The translations under genes and the position numbers were made by a program. The notes under the pieces are model-generated. The model ran no database searches, was not told where the DNA came from, and saw only the letters and a list, made by a program, of their open reading frames with translations. A DNA stretch of 6,683 nucleotides from an uncultured Pelagibacteraceae bacterium (lineage in GTDB: Bacteria > Pseudomonadota > Alphaproteobacteria > Pelagibacterales > Pelagibacteraceae), in the NCBI GenBank assembly GCA_902570545.1, contig CACFYO010000026.1, positions 1 to 6,683 of the forward strand. The letters run 5' to 3'. Shown here piece after piece: positions 1-6,503 of this stretch (position 1 is its first letter; each line of letters begins with the position of its first letter).

Positions 1-2231
1 AAGATGAAATTAAAATTATAAATAATGAGGGAAATCAAATTTGCGAAATAAATATTTTTGATAAACATGGAAAATCAGAATTAGGAATTTTAAATTTAAA
101 AGAAAATACAAAATCATCAGAAATAAAAAAAATACTTTTGAAAAATGAAGAAAGTTCTTTGCAAGCATTACTTCAATTAAAAAAAAGAAATTTACAAATT
201 GAGAAAGCTGCTTCATCAGTAATTTTTGATAAAAACACCTCTGCAGGAGAAGAAATAATTCTAAATTCGAAGGATGACTGTTATTGCATCTTTGCTGCTC
301 CAGGAGCCAATATGCTTGTTCATGATCAAAATCCACCTTCAGATCTAACTGTATTAGTTAAAAGAGCAAAAATTAAAAATTCTGAAAAAGAATTTTCAAT
401 AATTCCTGATCCAATTTACGATCCTGACTATGAAGTTAATATAGATAGAAAAACTGCAACAGGATATCAAGTTAAAGCTGGAGACTATATTCAAATAATT
501 ACACCAACGGGAAGACAATGCTCAGATTTTGTTGCATACGACACTGCTAAACTTGAAAAAGGTATAGAAAGGGGTCTTGATTGGCAAACTACTAGAACCT
601 TTATGGGACATACTTTTCCTGGTCCTGGTTTGTTTTCAAAGTTCTATGATACTGATCATGAGCCATTGGTAGAAGTTGTAAGAGATACAGTGGGTATTCA
701 TGATACATTTAATTTAGCTTGTACCTCAAAGTACTACGAAGACTCAGGATATTTTGGTCATGCAAATTGCTCTGACAATTTAAATGACTCAATGAAAAAA
801 TATGGCGTAGAAGAAAAAAAAGGTTGGCATGCAATTAATCTTTTCTTTAATACATCTTCGGGAGGTCAAAATTCTGTTACATCTGATGAGTCTTATGCAA
901 GGCCTGGTGATTACGTCATTTTTAAAGCTCTAAAAGATTTAACATGTGGAACTACTGCATGCCCTAGTGATATTGATAGCTGTAATGGATGGAACCCTAC
1001 TGATATTTTTGTTAGAACTTATGAGAAAAGCAAAGAATTTACTAAATCATATGGTTTTAGAATGAAAACAGATTCAGAAAATAAACTTACAAGAAATACC
1101 GGTTTCTATGAAAGAACATCAAAATTAACTAGAAACTTTGTCGATGCTAGAGGTTTTTGGTTACCAAATGATTATACAAAACATGGCGTAATTAATGAAT
1201 ACAATGCATGCAGAGAAGACGCCGTCCTAATTGACTTATCTTCATTAAGGAAATTTGAAATTCTTGGTCCAGATGCTGAAGAATTAATGAATTATACATT
1301 AACTCGAAATGTAAAAAAACTTTCAGTTGGTCAAATTGTTTATTCAGCAATGTGTTATGAAAATGGAACTATGTTTGATGATGGAACGTTATTAAAACTT
1401 AGTGATCATGGTTTTAGATGGATTTGTGGTGATGAATATGGAGGTGAATGGCTTAAAGAACAAGCTAAGAAAAAAAATTATAAAGTTCATATCAAAAATT
1501 CTACTGACCAAATAAATAATTTATCTTTACAAGGTCCCAAAAGTAGAAAAATTTTAGAAAAAATAATTTTTACTCCCCCTACCCAACCCTCTATATTAGA
1601 ATTGGAATGGTTTAGATTTACAATTTGTCGATTGGAAGAATTAAACGGAATACCATTAATTGTTTCAAGAACAGGTTACACTGGTGAACTTGGTTTTGAA
1701 ATTTGGTGTCATCCAAGTAATGCTACTACAGTTTGGGATAAGGTAATGGAAGCAGGAAAAGATGAAGGTTTGATACCAGCTGGTTTTGCTGCTTTAGATC
1801 TTTTAAGAATTGAAGCTGGTTTAATTTTATTTGGTAATGAATTTGACGGACAACAAGATCCGTTTGAAGCAGGAATTGGGTTTTCAGTTCCTTTAAAATC
1901 CAAAACAGAGGATTTTATTGGAAGAGAAAATTTAATTAAGAGAAAAGAAAATCCTCAAAAAAAACTAGTAGGGCTAGAGTTAATAGGTAAAGAAATTGCA
2001 AATCATGGAGATTGCGTTCATATTGGAAGATCTCAGGTTGGAATTATAACTAGTGGATGCATTTCTCCGACATTAAATAAAAATATTGCATTATGTAGAA
2101 TAGATGTAGGTCACTCAGAATTAGGTAATGAAGTTGAAATTGGAAAAATAGATGGACATCAAAAAAGAATACCTGCAAAAATTGTTGGATTTCCTCATTA
2201 CGATCCAAAGAAAACTAAAGTAAGATCTTAA
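1..2231 (+). CDS. DUF1989-GcvT fusion protein: aminomethyltransferase-like, folate-dependent (5' end missing)
   Basis: The frame is open from the codon at base 3 to the TAA at 2229-2231, giving 742 visible residues; the true start lies upstream. The TTG at 138 has no ribosome binding site, and the residues before it (NNEGNQICEINIF near 7-19) look like the beginning of a DUF1989-type domain. Visible residues to about 345 carry DUF1989 features: GRQCSD (170-175), HD (233-234), C240, HANC (253-256), RPGD (300-303) and CNG near 327. From about 365 to 742 it is GcvT-like: CRED (403-406), FDD (458-460, at the place of the catalytic Asp of GcvT), SLQGP, SRTGYTGELGFE (555-566, folate-site signature), AALDLLRIEAG and DPFEAGIGF. 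Family knowledge says GcvT-like domains move a one-carbon unit from an amine to tetrahydrofolate. The substrate is unknown; the DUF1989 Cys/His residues may bind a metal (inference). It is probably cytoplasmic, as no membrane segment is seen. Confidence 0.85.
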   Translation, partial: DEIKIINNEGNQICEINIFDKHGKSELGILNLKENTKSSEIKKILLKNEESSLQALLQLKKRNLQIEKAASSVIFDKNTSAGEEIILNSKDDCYCIFAAPGANMLVHDQNPPSDLTVLVKRAKIKNSEKEFSIIPDPIYDPDYEVNIDRKTATGYQVKAGDYIQIITPTGRQCSDFVAYDTAKLEKGIERGLDWQTTRTFMGHTFPGPGLFSKFYDTDHEPLVEVVRDTVGIHDTFNLACTSKYYEDSGYFGHANCSDNLNDSMKKYGVEEKKGWHAINLFFNTSSGGQNSVTSDESYARPGDYVIFKALKDLTCGTTACPSDIDSCNGWNPTDIFVRTYEKSKEFTKSYGFRMKTDSENKLTRNTGFYERTSKLTRNFVDARGFWLPNDYTKHGVINEYNACREDAVLIDLSSLRKFEILGPDAEELMNYTLTRNVKKLSVGQIVYSAMCYENGTMFDDGTLLKLSDHGFRWICGDEYGGEWLKEQAKKKNYKVHIKNSTDQINNLSLQGPKSRKILEKIIFTPPTQPSILELEWFRFTICRLEELNGIPLIVSRTGYTGELGFEIWCHPSNATTVWDKVMEAGKDEGLIPAGFAALDLLRIEAGLILFGNEFDGQQDPFEAGIGFSVPLKSKTEDFIGRENLIKRKENPQKKLVGLELIGKEIANHGDCVHIGRSQVGIITSGCISPTLNKNIALCRIDVGHSELGNEVEIGKIDGHQKRIPAKIVGFPHYDPKKTKVRS

Positions 2232-2581
2232 TGGCTAAATCAACTAAGGATTTGTTAGAGTTTTGGGAAGATCAAATGAAACTTTCACACACATCAAGTA
2301 ACTATTTTTTTAGAAAATCACCTTCTCACTATCATATGATGCTTCTAGTTATGTCAGCATTTAAGCAAAAACAGAACTTATCAGTAGAGGAGCTAAAAAC
2401 TAAACTATTTAAAACATCTAGACCAAAATCTGCATTAATAATTAATGAGGCATGTGAAAAAGGTTTTTTTTATTTAGAAAAAACCGCTCAAGATCAAAGA
2501 AAAAAACATATAAAACCAAGTGCTTCGTTTATCTCAGAATTTAACGATTATTTATCTACTCTTAAAAATTTGAGCTTTTAA
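2231..2581 (+). CDS. small winged-helix (MarR-like) transcriptional regulator, putative
   Basis: This is a 116-residue basic protein. After an N-terminal helical part (about 5-47) comes a helix-turn-helix-like stretch, LSVEELKTKLF followed by SRPKSALIINEACEKGFF (50-80). A probable wing follows at 81-96, where DQRKKHIKPS resembles the D-x-R wing of MarR proteins, and then a C-terminal helix (98-112). It is shorter than typical MarR proteins (about 140-150 residues) and no ligand pocket can be assigned. The ATG at 2231 shares its A with the stop of the upstream gene (TAATG), and there is no clear Shine-Dalgarno, so translation is probably coupled to the GcvT-like gene. The likely role is control of this C1/amine cluster, but that is inferred only from fold and position. 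Membership of MarR rather than another winged-helix group is uncertain. Confidence 0.6.
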   Translation: MAKSTKDLLEFWEDQMKLSHTSSNYFFRKSPSHYHMMLLVMSAFKQKQNLSVEELKTKLFKTSRPKSALIINEACEKGFFYLEKTAQDQRKKHIKPSASFISEFNDYLSTLKNLSF

Positions 2582-2678
2582 CAATAATCAAATCCTAAGT
2601 TCTATAAGTTTTTATTTCTAAATTTTATATATAAAAAAAATTATATATTTAACCCTTTTCAAAAAATAGTGTTTAAAT
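2582..2678 (+). promoter_or_regulatory. A/T-only spacer with possible promoter/operator for the flavoprotein gene
   Basis: This 97-base gap precedes the FAD oxidoreductase gene. It contains a perfect 14-base palindrome, TTTTATATATAAAA (2623-2636), then an A-run and a TATATT hexamer (2644-2649) that could serve as a -10 box. A TAAGTT direct repeat lies at 2596-2601 and 2605-2610. No good -35 element and no Shine-Dalgarno before the ATG at 2679 are visible. In DNA this AT-rich, such palindromes arise easily by chance, so the regulatory reading is tentative. Confidence 0.3.
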
Positions 2679-4004
2679 ATGTCATTGCCGACAAAAGCAA
2701 AAGTAGTAATCGTTGGAGGGGGAATTCACGGCCTAAGTACTGCTTGGAAACTTTCCGAAACTTACAAAAATCCAGGTGATATTGTCGTATTAGAAAAAAA
2801 AGATACCGCAGCTGGCGCAAGTGGTATTGCGTGTGGTGTTGTAAGAAATAATTATTTTCAGCCTGCAATGAGAGAATTAATGGCTCATTCAGTTTCAGTT
2901 TGGGAGAGTGATCCTAAGGCATTTAAATATAATGCAGTTGGTTATTTACAAATTTCACCAGAAGTAATGCATGCAGATGTTGCAACTATTTACGAACAAC
3001 AAAAAGCAATTGGTTATGAATCTGAATTTATAGAAGGTGAAAAAGATTGCATGAAATATATGAAAGCTATGTTTAGTGATTGGCAAGCACAAGGTATAAC
3101 TTCTGTTCTTCATGAAAAAAAAGGTGGATACGCTTTTAATAAAGATTCAATTAAAGCACTTGAACACAAATCTACTTCAAATGGTGTTGAAGTAAAGAAA
3201 GGTGTTAAAGTCACTGGCTTCAAAAGAGGAAGTAACAGCAAAGCCGTTACAGGAGTTGAAACAGACAAAGGTACAATTGAATGTGAACAAGTTGTCGTTG
3301 GAGCAGGTCCTTGGGCAAGAGATTTTTGGAATATGTTAGAACTTCCTAAAACTGCAAATATTAAAGGTAAAGATGGCAGAATTCATGAAACCGACATGTG
3401 GAAATATTGGATGCTTCAAGAGGGTGTACTTGGTGTAGAACCAGATTTTTTAAAAATGGACAACGGTGAACAGCCACCTGTAATCCATGTAGACTCAACA
3501 GCTCCTTTATATTCAGACAAAACTAAAAAATTAATTACAGATAAAATTTGGGGAATATATTACAAACCAGATATTGACGGACTTGGAGTTCAAGGTGGAA
3601 CTTCACCTTACATTGTTGATAAACATTTTGATCAAGTAAACGTCGATCCGTATGGAATAGAGTCCCCTGAATATCAAACAACAGAAGCTTTTAATGATAT
3701 GTGGTGTTCAGCTTTAGCTCATTGTCAAAAAAGATTTGAAGGAAAATCAGATTTATATAGAAAAGGACCATCAGGCGGACTTGGATGTATGACACCAGAT
3801 TCTTTTCCAATTTTCGATAGATTTTTAGAAAACGTTTATATGATAGCAGACTCTAACCATGGTTATAAAATGATCGGAGTTGGAGAGCTAGTAGCAAAAG
3901 AAATTTTAGGTACAGAGAGCGAATTATTAAAACCGTTTAGATTCAATCGGTACGCGAAAGGTGAATTGCATCCGACATCTAACAGTCCTTTCCCTTGGAG
4001 TTAA
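2679..4004 (+). CDS. FAD-dependent oxidoreductase, DAO superfamily (sarcosine oxidase beta / dimethylglycine dehydrogenase-like)
   Basis: This 441-residue protein has an N-terminal dinucleotide-binding motif VVIVGGGIHGLSTAWKL (9-25) with the FAD-ribose acidic residue at E39. It also has AAGASGIACGVVRNN (44-58), typical of the SoxB/DMGDH flavin loop, the second FAD motif VVVGAGPWARDF (205-216), and a C-terminal flavin-side segment with TPDSFPIFD (372-380) and SNHGYKMIGVGELVAKEIL (392-410). Family members oxidise secondary or tertiary N-methyl amino acids such as sarcosine, dimethylglycine or N-methylglutamate, giving an iminium that yields formaldehyde or methylene-tetrahydrofolate. The length fits a SoxB-type catalytic subunit; no GcvT folate domain is fused to it, but a separate GcvT-like gene lies 447 bases upstream. 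C370 lies just before TPD; whether it matches the flavin-linking Cys of monomeric sarcosine oxidase cannot be decided here. No secretion signal is seen. The ATG at 2679 starts ten residues before the GGGIHG loop, as expected. The exact substrate is unknown. Confidence 0.85.
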   Translation: MSLPTKAKVVIVGGGIHGLSTAWKLSETYKNPGDIVVLEKKDTAAGASGIACGVVRNNYFQPAMRELMAHSVSVWESDPKAFKYNAVGYLQISPEVMHADVATIYEQQKAIGYESEFIEGEKDCMKYMKAMFSDWQAQGITSVLHEKKGGYAFNKDSIKALEHKSTSNGVEVKKGVKVTGFKRGSNSKAVTGVETDKGTIECEQVVVGAGPWARDFWNMLELPKTANIKGKDGRIHETDMWKYWMLQEGVLGVEPDFLKMDNGEQPPVIHVDSTAPLYSDKTKKLITDKIWGIYYKPDIDGLGVQGGTSPYIVDKHFDQVNVDPYGIESPEYQTTEAFNDMWCSALAHCQKRFEGKSDLYRKGPSGGLGCMTPDSFPIFDRFLENVYMIADSNHGYKMIGVGELVAKEILGTESELLKPFRFNRYAKGELHPTSNSPFPWS

Positions 4005-4006
4005 TT

Positions 4007-4033
4007 TATCTAAGTAGACAGATGTTTTTTTTT
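4007..4033 (+). terminator. weak intrinsic-terminator-like hairpin with T run
   Basis: A short stem pairs ATCT (4008-4011) with AGAT (4020-4023), extendable by one T-G wobble, around an eight-base loop. Nine T residues follow directly (4025-4033). It sits just after the flavoprotein stop codon and before the GlnT-family gene, where a transcript boundary would make sense. The stem is short and AT-rich, so termination would be inefficient at best. Confidence 0.25.
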
Positions 4034-4061
4034 CAGTTAACTTTTTATTCTAAAAATTCTT

Positions 4062-4067
4062 AGGGGG
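4062..4067 (+). promoter_or_regulatory. strong purine-rich ribosome binding site of the glnT/gmaS-like gene
   Basis: AGGGGG lies three bases before the ATG at 4071. It is the clearest initiation signal in the first two thirds of this window, whereas the flavoprotein and MarR-like genes lack a good Shine-Dalgarno. It fixes the start of the ligase and fits with this gene being the first of its own operon. A TATTCT at 4046-4051 might be a -10 box, without a convincing -35. Confidence 0.6.
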
Positions 4068-4070
4068 AAA

Positions 4071-5540
4071 ATGACTGATCTAGAAAAACATGTAAATCAA
4101 CCAGGCAGAGCAAAGTTAGTTAAAAAAGTAAGAGAAAAAATTAACGAATTAGGAATAACATACATATATTATCAATTCATTTCGGTAACAGGTAGAGTAG
4201 TAGGAAAAGGTATTCCTGCGGATCATTGGGAGAGGACTGCTGAAAAAGGTTTTCAATTAGTATATGGAGCAACAGCAAATTTATTTTTGGATAGGCATAA
4301 TAACTACATTGGTTATGGACCAGAGGCCATGGAGTTGGTGGGGATACCAGACCCAGAAACTTTTGTACAATTACCATGGGATAAAAGAGTTGGAAGAGTT
4401 TTTGTAACGTGTTTTAGAAATAGAGAGGAGAGAAAAAACCCTGGTGGGCACTTGACTTCTGATTGCAGAGGAAATTTAAGAATTTTTAGTGATGAATTTA
4501 AGAAGAAACATGGACTAGAATTAAGAGTTGGGACTGAACCAGAAATGATGTGGCTAACTAAAAATGATGATGGAACTCCAACTGGTAAAGGTTTTTCCAA
4601 ACCTTTTTGTTATCATATTGATCAATTCGAGTCGTTAAGACCAGTTTTTATGAAAGTAATAGAATATTCAAAAGCGATGGGATTAGATATGATACAAGGA
4701 GATCATGAAGATGCTCCTGGACAACTAGAACTAAATTGGACTTATGATAATGTTTTAAGAAATGCTGATAGATTATCAACATATAGGCAAATTTGTGCAC
4801 AAGTTGCTAGAGAACACAATCTAATAGCTTGCTTTATGACTAAACCATTTATGGGTGTGTCTGCAAGTGGATGTCACACAAACATGTCTTTATGGAAAGG
4901 TGGAAAAGTTTCTGTTAACAAATTAGGAAATAAAAAACTTCCAGGAGTTGAAGAAGTATTTAGTTATGTATCTGGCGGAACAAACACTTTTATGCCAGAC
5001 ACAAAGGATATGCAGTTGCCTGGAAAAATTGGACTTCAATCAATCGCTGGTATAATGAAACATTTACCAGCTTTGACAGCTCTAGGATCATCTACGGTAA
5101 ATTCATATCGAAGATTGTGGGACCAGGGGTTTTGGGCACCAGTATATGCGGACTGGGGATATCAAAATAGAACTTGTGGATTAAGAGTTTCAGCACCTGG
5201 AAGATTTGAGTATAGATCTGTTGACTCTATGCATAATCCATACTTACTAGGTGCAGCTTTGCTAAAAGCTTGTGATGAAGGAATATCAAAAAAAATGAAA
5301 CCGGCTAAACCAGAGTCTAGAAATATTTATGAGGCTCAGAAAGCTGGTAAAGATGTTAAAAAATTACCACTAAGTCTTGGTGAAGCATTAAATAGACTTG
5401 CTGAGGATGAAGTAATCAAATCAGCAATGCCTGACGAGATGTATAAAGTTTTTCATTGGTATAAAAACGATGAGTGGGAAAGATTTCTTGGAGCAACAAC
5501 TCAATGGGATCTTGATACATACTTGGATTGCTTACCATAA
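4071..5540 (+). CDS. glnT: glutamine-synthetase-family ligase, GlnT/GmaS group (type III glutamine synthetase / gamma-glutamylmethylamide synthetase-like)
   Basis: The 489-residue product carries the glutamine synthetase catalytic series: GTEPEMMW (154-161, metal-ligand Glu), GDHEDAPGQLELNW (210-223), ADRLSTYRQ, KPFMGVSASGCHTNMSLW (258-275, ATP site and H269), NSYRRLW (344-350), NRTCGLRV (366-373) and GRFEYRSVDSMHNPYLLGAALL (377-398). The EDA-GQ-E-NW-YD pattern and the C-terminal TQWDLDTYLD (477-486) are hallmarks of GlnT/GmaS proteins rather than housekeeping GlnA; no adenylylation-site Tyr motif is seen. Such enzymes join glutamate to methylamine (or ammonia) with ATP. It is about 50 residues longer than the GlnT proteins I know, with an N-terminal extension and an added loop around 115-135. 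The usual DLFGxQRAK segment is replaced by SVTGRVVGK (38-46), so substrate choice may differ. The neighbouring GlxB-like gene, 21 bases downstream, supports a gamma-glutamylamide pathway. Amine versus ammonia as substrate is unresolved. Confidence 0.85.
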   Translation: MTDLEKHVNQPGRAKLVKKVREKINELGITYIYYQFISVTGRVVGKGIPADHWERTAEKGFQLVYGATANLFLDRHNNYIGYGPEAMELVGIPDPETFVQLPWDKRVGRVFVTCFRNREERKNPGGHLTSDCRGNLRIFSDEFKKKHGLELRVGTEPEMMWLTKNDDGTPTGKGFSKPFCYHIDQFESLRPVFMKVIEYSKAMGLDMIQGDHEDAPGQLELNWTYDNVLRNADRLSTYRQICAQVAREHNLIACFMTKPFMGVSASGCHTNMSLWKGGKVSVNKLGNKKLPGVEEVFSYVSGGTNTFMPDTKDMQLPGKIGLQSIAGIMKHLPALTALGSSTVNSYRRLWDQGFWAPVYADWGYQNRTCGLRVSAPGRFEYRSVDSMHNPYLLGAALLKACDEGISKKMKPAKPESRNIYEAQKAGKDVKKLPLSLGEALNRLAEDEVIKSAMPDEMYKVFHWYKNDEWERFLGATTQWDLDTYLDCLP

Positions 5541-5548
5541 GGTAAATT

Positions 5549-5557
5549 AGGAAAGGA
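5549..5557 (+). promoter_or_regulatory. ribosome binding site of the glxB/mgsA-like gene
   Basis: AGGAAAGGA lies within the 21-base gap after the ligase stop codon, about five bases before the ATG at 5562. It supports that start, which places the catalytic Cys at position 2, and independent re-initiation within a single operon transcript. Confidence 0.6.
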
Positions 5558-5561
5558 AAAA

Positions 5562-6503
5562 ATGTGCGGAATTGCTGGACTTATCCATAGAGGAAAATCC
5601 TCAAATGTTGGGAATGAATTGCAAGCAATGCTTCAAGCCTTAAAGCATAGAGGGCCTGATTCAACGGGTTACGCTCTTTATGCTGATAACGATGGTGAAA
5701 ACTTCATAATGAGATTTAAAGTTGGAGAAAATGTTGGTGAGGGCAGCTCTTCAGTTAATGAGGATGAGAGTGTTTACGATAAGAGAAAAGAACTTGTAGA
5801 CAGTATGTTAAAAAATCTTGGTGCAAAAGTAATTAAGGAAGAAAAATTAACACCATATTCGTATAGATATGAAATGAAATATGATGATGATCTAATGGAA
5901 TTTTCGAAGAAAATAGAAAGTATTGAGAGTGTTGAGATTTTATCAATTGGAAAATCACTAGAATTAATTAAAGATTTAGGAGATGCACAAGCAGTATTGG
6001 ATAGATACGATCTAGGGAAAGTAACAGGAACTCATGCCATAGGTCATGCCAGGATGGCAACAGAGTCTGGTGTAGATATTAAATCTGCTCACCCATTTTG
6101 GGGATATCCTTTCAGCGATGTGTCTGTTGTTCACAATGGTCAATTAACTAATTATTGGAACAATAGAAGAGTATTGGAGAATAAAGGAATGAGGTTCATG
6201 TCTGAATGTGATTCTGAACTAATTGCAGTTTATTTGGCAGAAAAAATGAGAAATGGAGCAACTTTAGAAGAAGGTATGAAAGACAGTTTGTCAGGATTAG
6301 ATGGTGTGTTTACTTATTTTGTGGCAACAAAAGATTCTTTAGGAATGGCGAAAGATACAATGGCAGCTAAACCATTGGTTCTCTATGAGTCCGATGAATT
6401 GGTAGCTATGGGATCTGAGGAGATAGCAATAAGATCTATACTTCCCCACGAAATTGACACTTACGATCCTTTTGATGGAGAGGTAAAAGTATGGCAAATA
6501 TGA
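5562..6503 (+). CDS. glxB: class II glutamine amidotransferase, GlxB / N-methylglutamate synthase subunit A-like
   Basis: This 313-residue protein begins MCGIAGLIHRG, so Met removal exposes the N-terminal nucleophile Cys2 of class II (Ntn) amidotransferases. Further family residues are HRGPDSTGYAL (29-39), GHARMATES (161-169), HPFWGYPF (177-184), the oxyanion-hole HNG (191-193) and SECDSELIAVYL (214-225) with the glutamine-binding Asp217. These match GlxB/MgsA rather than PurF, GlmS or AsnB, and no synthetase or isomerase domain follows. Compared with PurF, about 85 extra residues (roughly 45-155) separate the HRGPDS and GHxRxAT motifs. In the glxBCD/mgsABC systems this subunit hydrolyses a gamma-glutamyl amide and passes the released amine to a flavin synthase subunit that makes N-methylglutamate (or glutamate if ammonia is released). 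It lies 21 bases after the ligase gene and overlaps the next gene by 13 bases, consistent with stoichiometric expression of complex subunits. Confidence 0.88.
   Translation: MCGIAGLIHRGKSSNVGNELQAMLQALKHRGPDSTGYALYADNDGENFIMRFKVGENVGEGSSSVNEDESVYDKRKELVDSMLKNLGAKVIKEEKLTPYSYRYEMKYDDDLMEFSKKIESIESVEILSIGKSLELIKDLGDAQAVLDRYDLGKVTGTHAIGHARMATESGVDIKSAHPFWGYPFSDVSVVHNGQLTNYWNNRRVLENKGMRFMSECDSELIAVYLAEKMRNGATLEEGMKDSLSGLDGVFTYFVATKDSLGMAKDTMAAKPLVLYESDELVAMGSEEIAIRSILPHEIDTYDPFDGEVKVWQI
6477..6483 (+). promoter_or_regulatory. ribosome binding site deciding the start of the following gene
   Basis: GGAGAGG, inside the end of the glxB-like gene, is seven bases before the ATG at 6491 and sixteen before the in-frame ATG at 6500. 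The spacing favours 6491, although 6500 would make a classic ATGA stop/start overlap with the TGA at 6501-6503. Confidence 0.5.

Noticed and set aside
16..336. Minus-strand open frame with a very hydrophobic, Phe/Leu-rich product at the left edge
   Set aside because: It is the reverse complement of Lys/Glu/Asn-rich codons of the DUF1989-GcvT gene; the apparent membrane character follows from AAA/GAA codons read backwards.
2582..2678. Glycine, SAM-V or other riboswitch upstream of the flavoprotein gene, as seen for other SAR11 C1 genes
   Set aside because: The spacer is almost entirely A/T with no paired GC-containing helices or conserved riboswitch core, and is too short for the glycine tandem aptamer.
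4005..4070. Sigma-54 / NtrC-type nitrogen promoter before the glnT-like gene
   Set aside because: No TGGCAC-N5-TTGC-like -24/-12 element is present in the 66-base gap.
4313..4600. Open frame on the minus strand inside the glnT/gmaS-like gene
   Set aside because: It lies wholly antisense to a gene with clear conserved catalytic motifs, has no ribosome binding site or recognisable domain, and is a codon-usage shadow.
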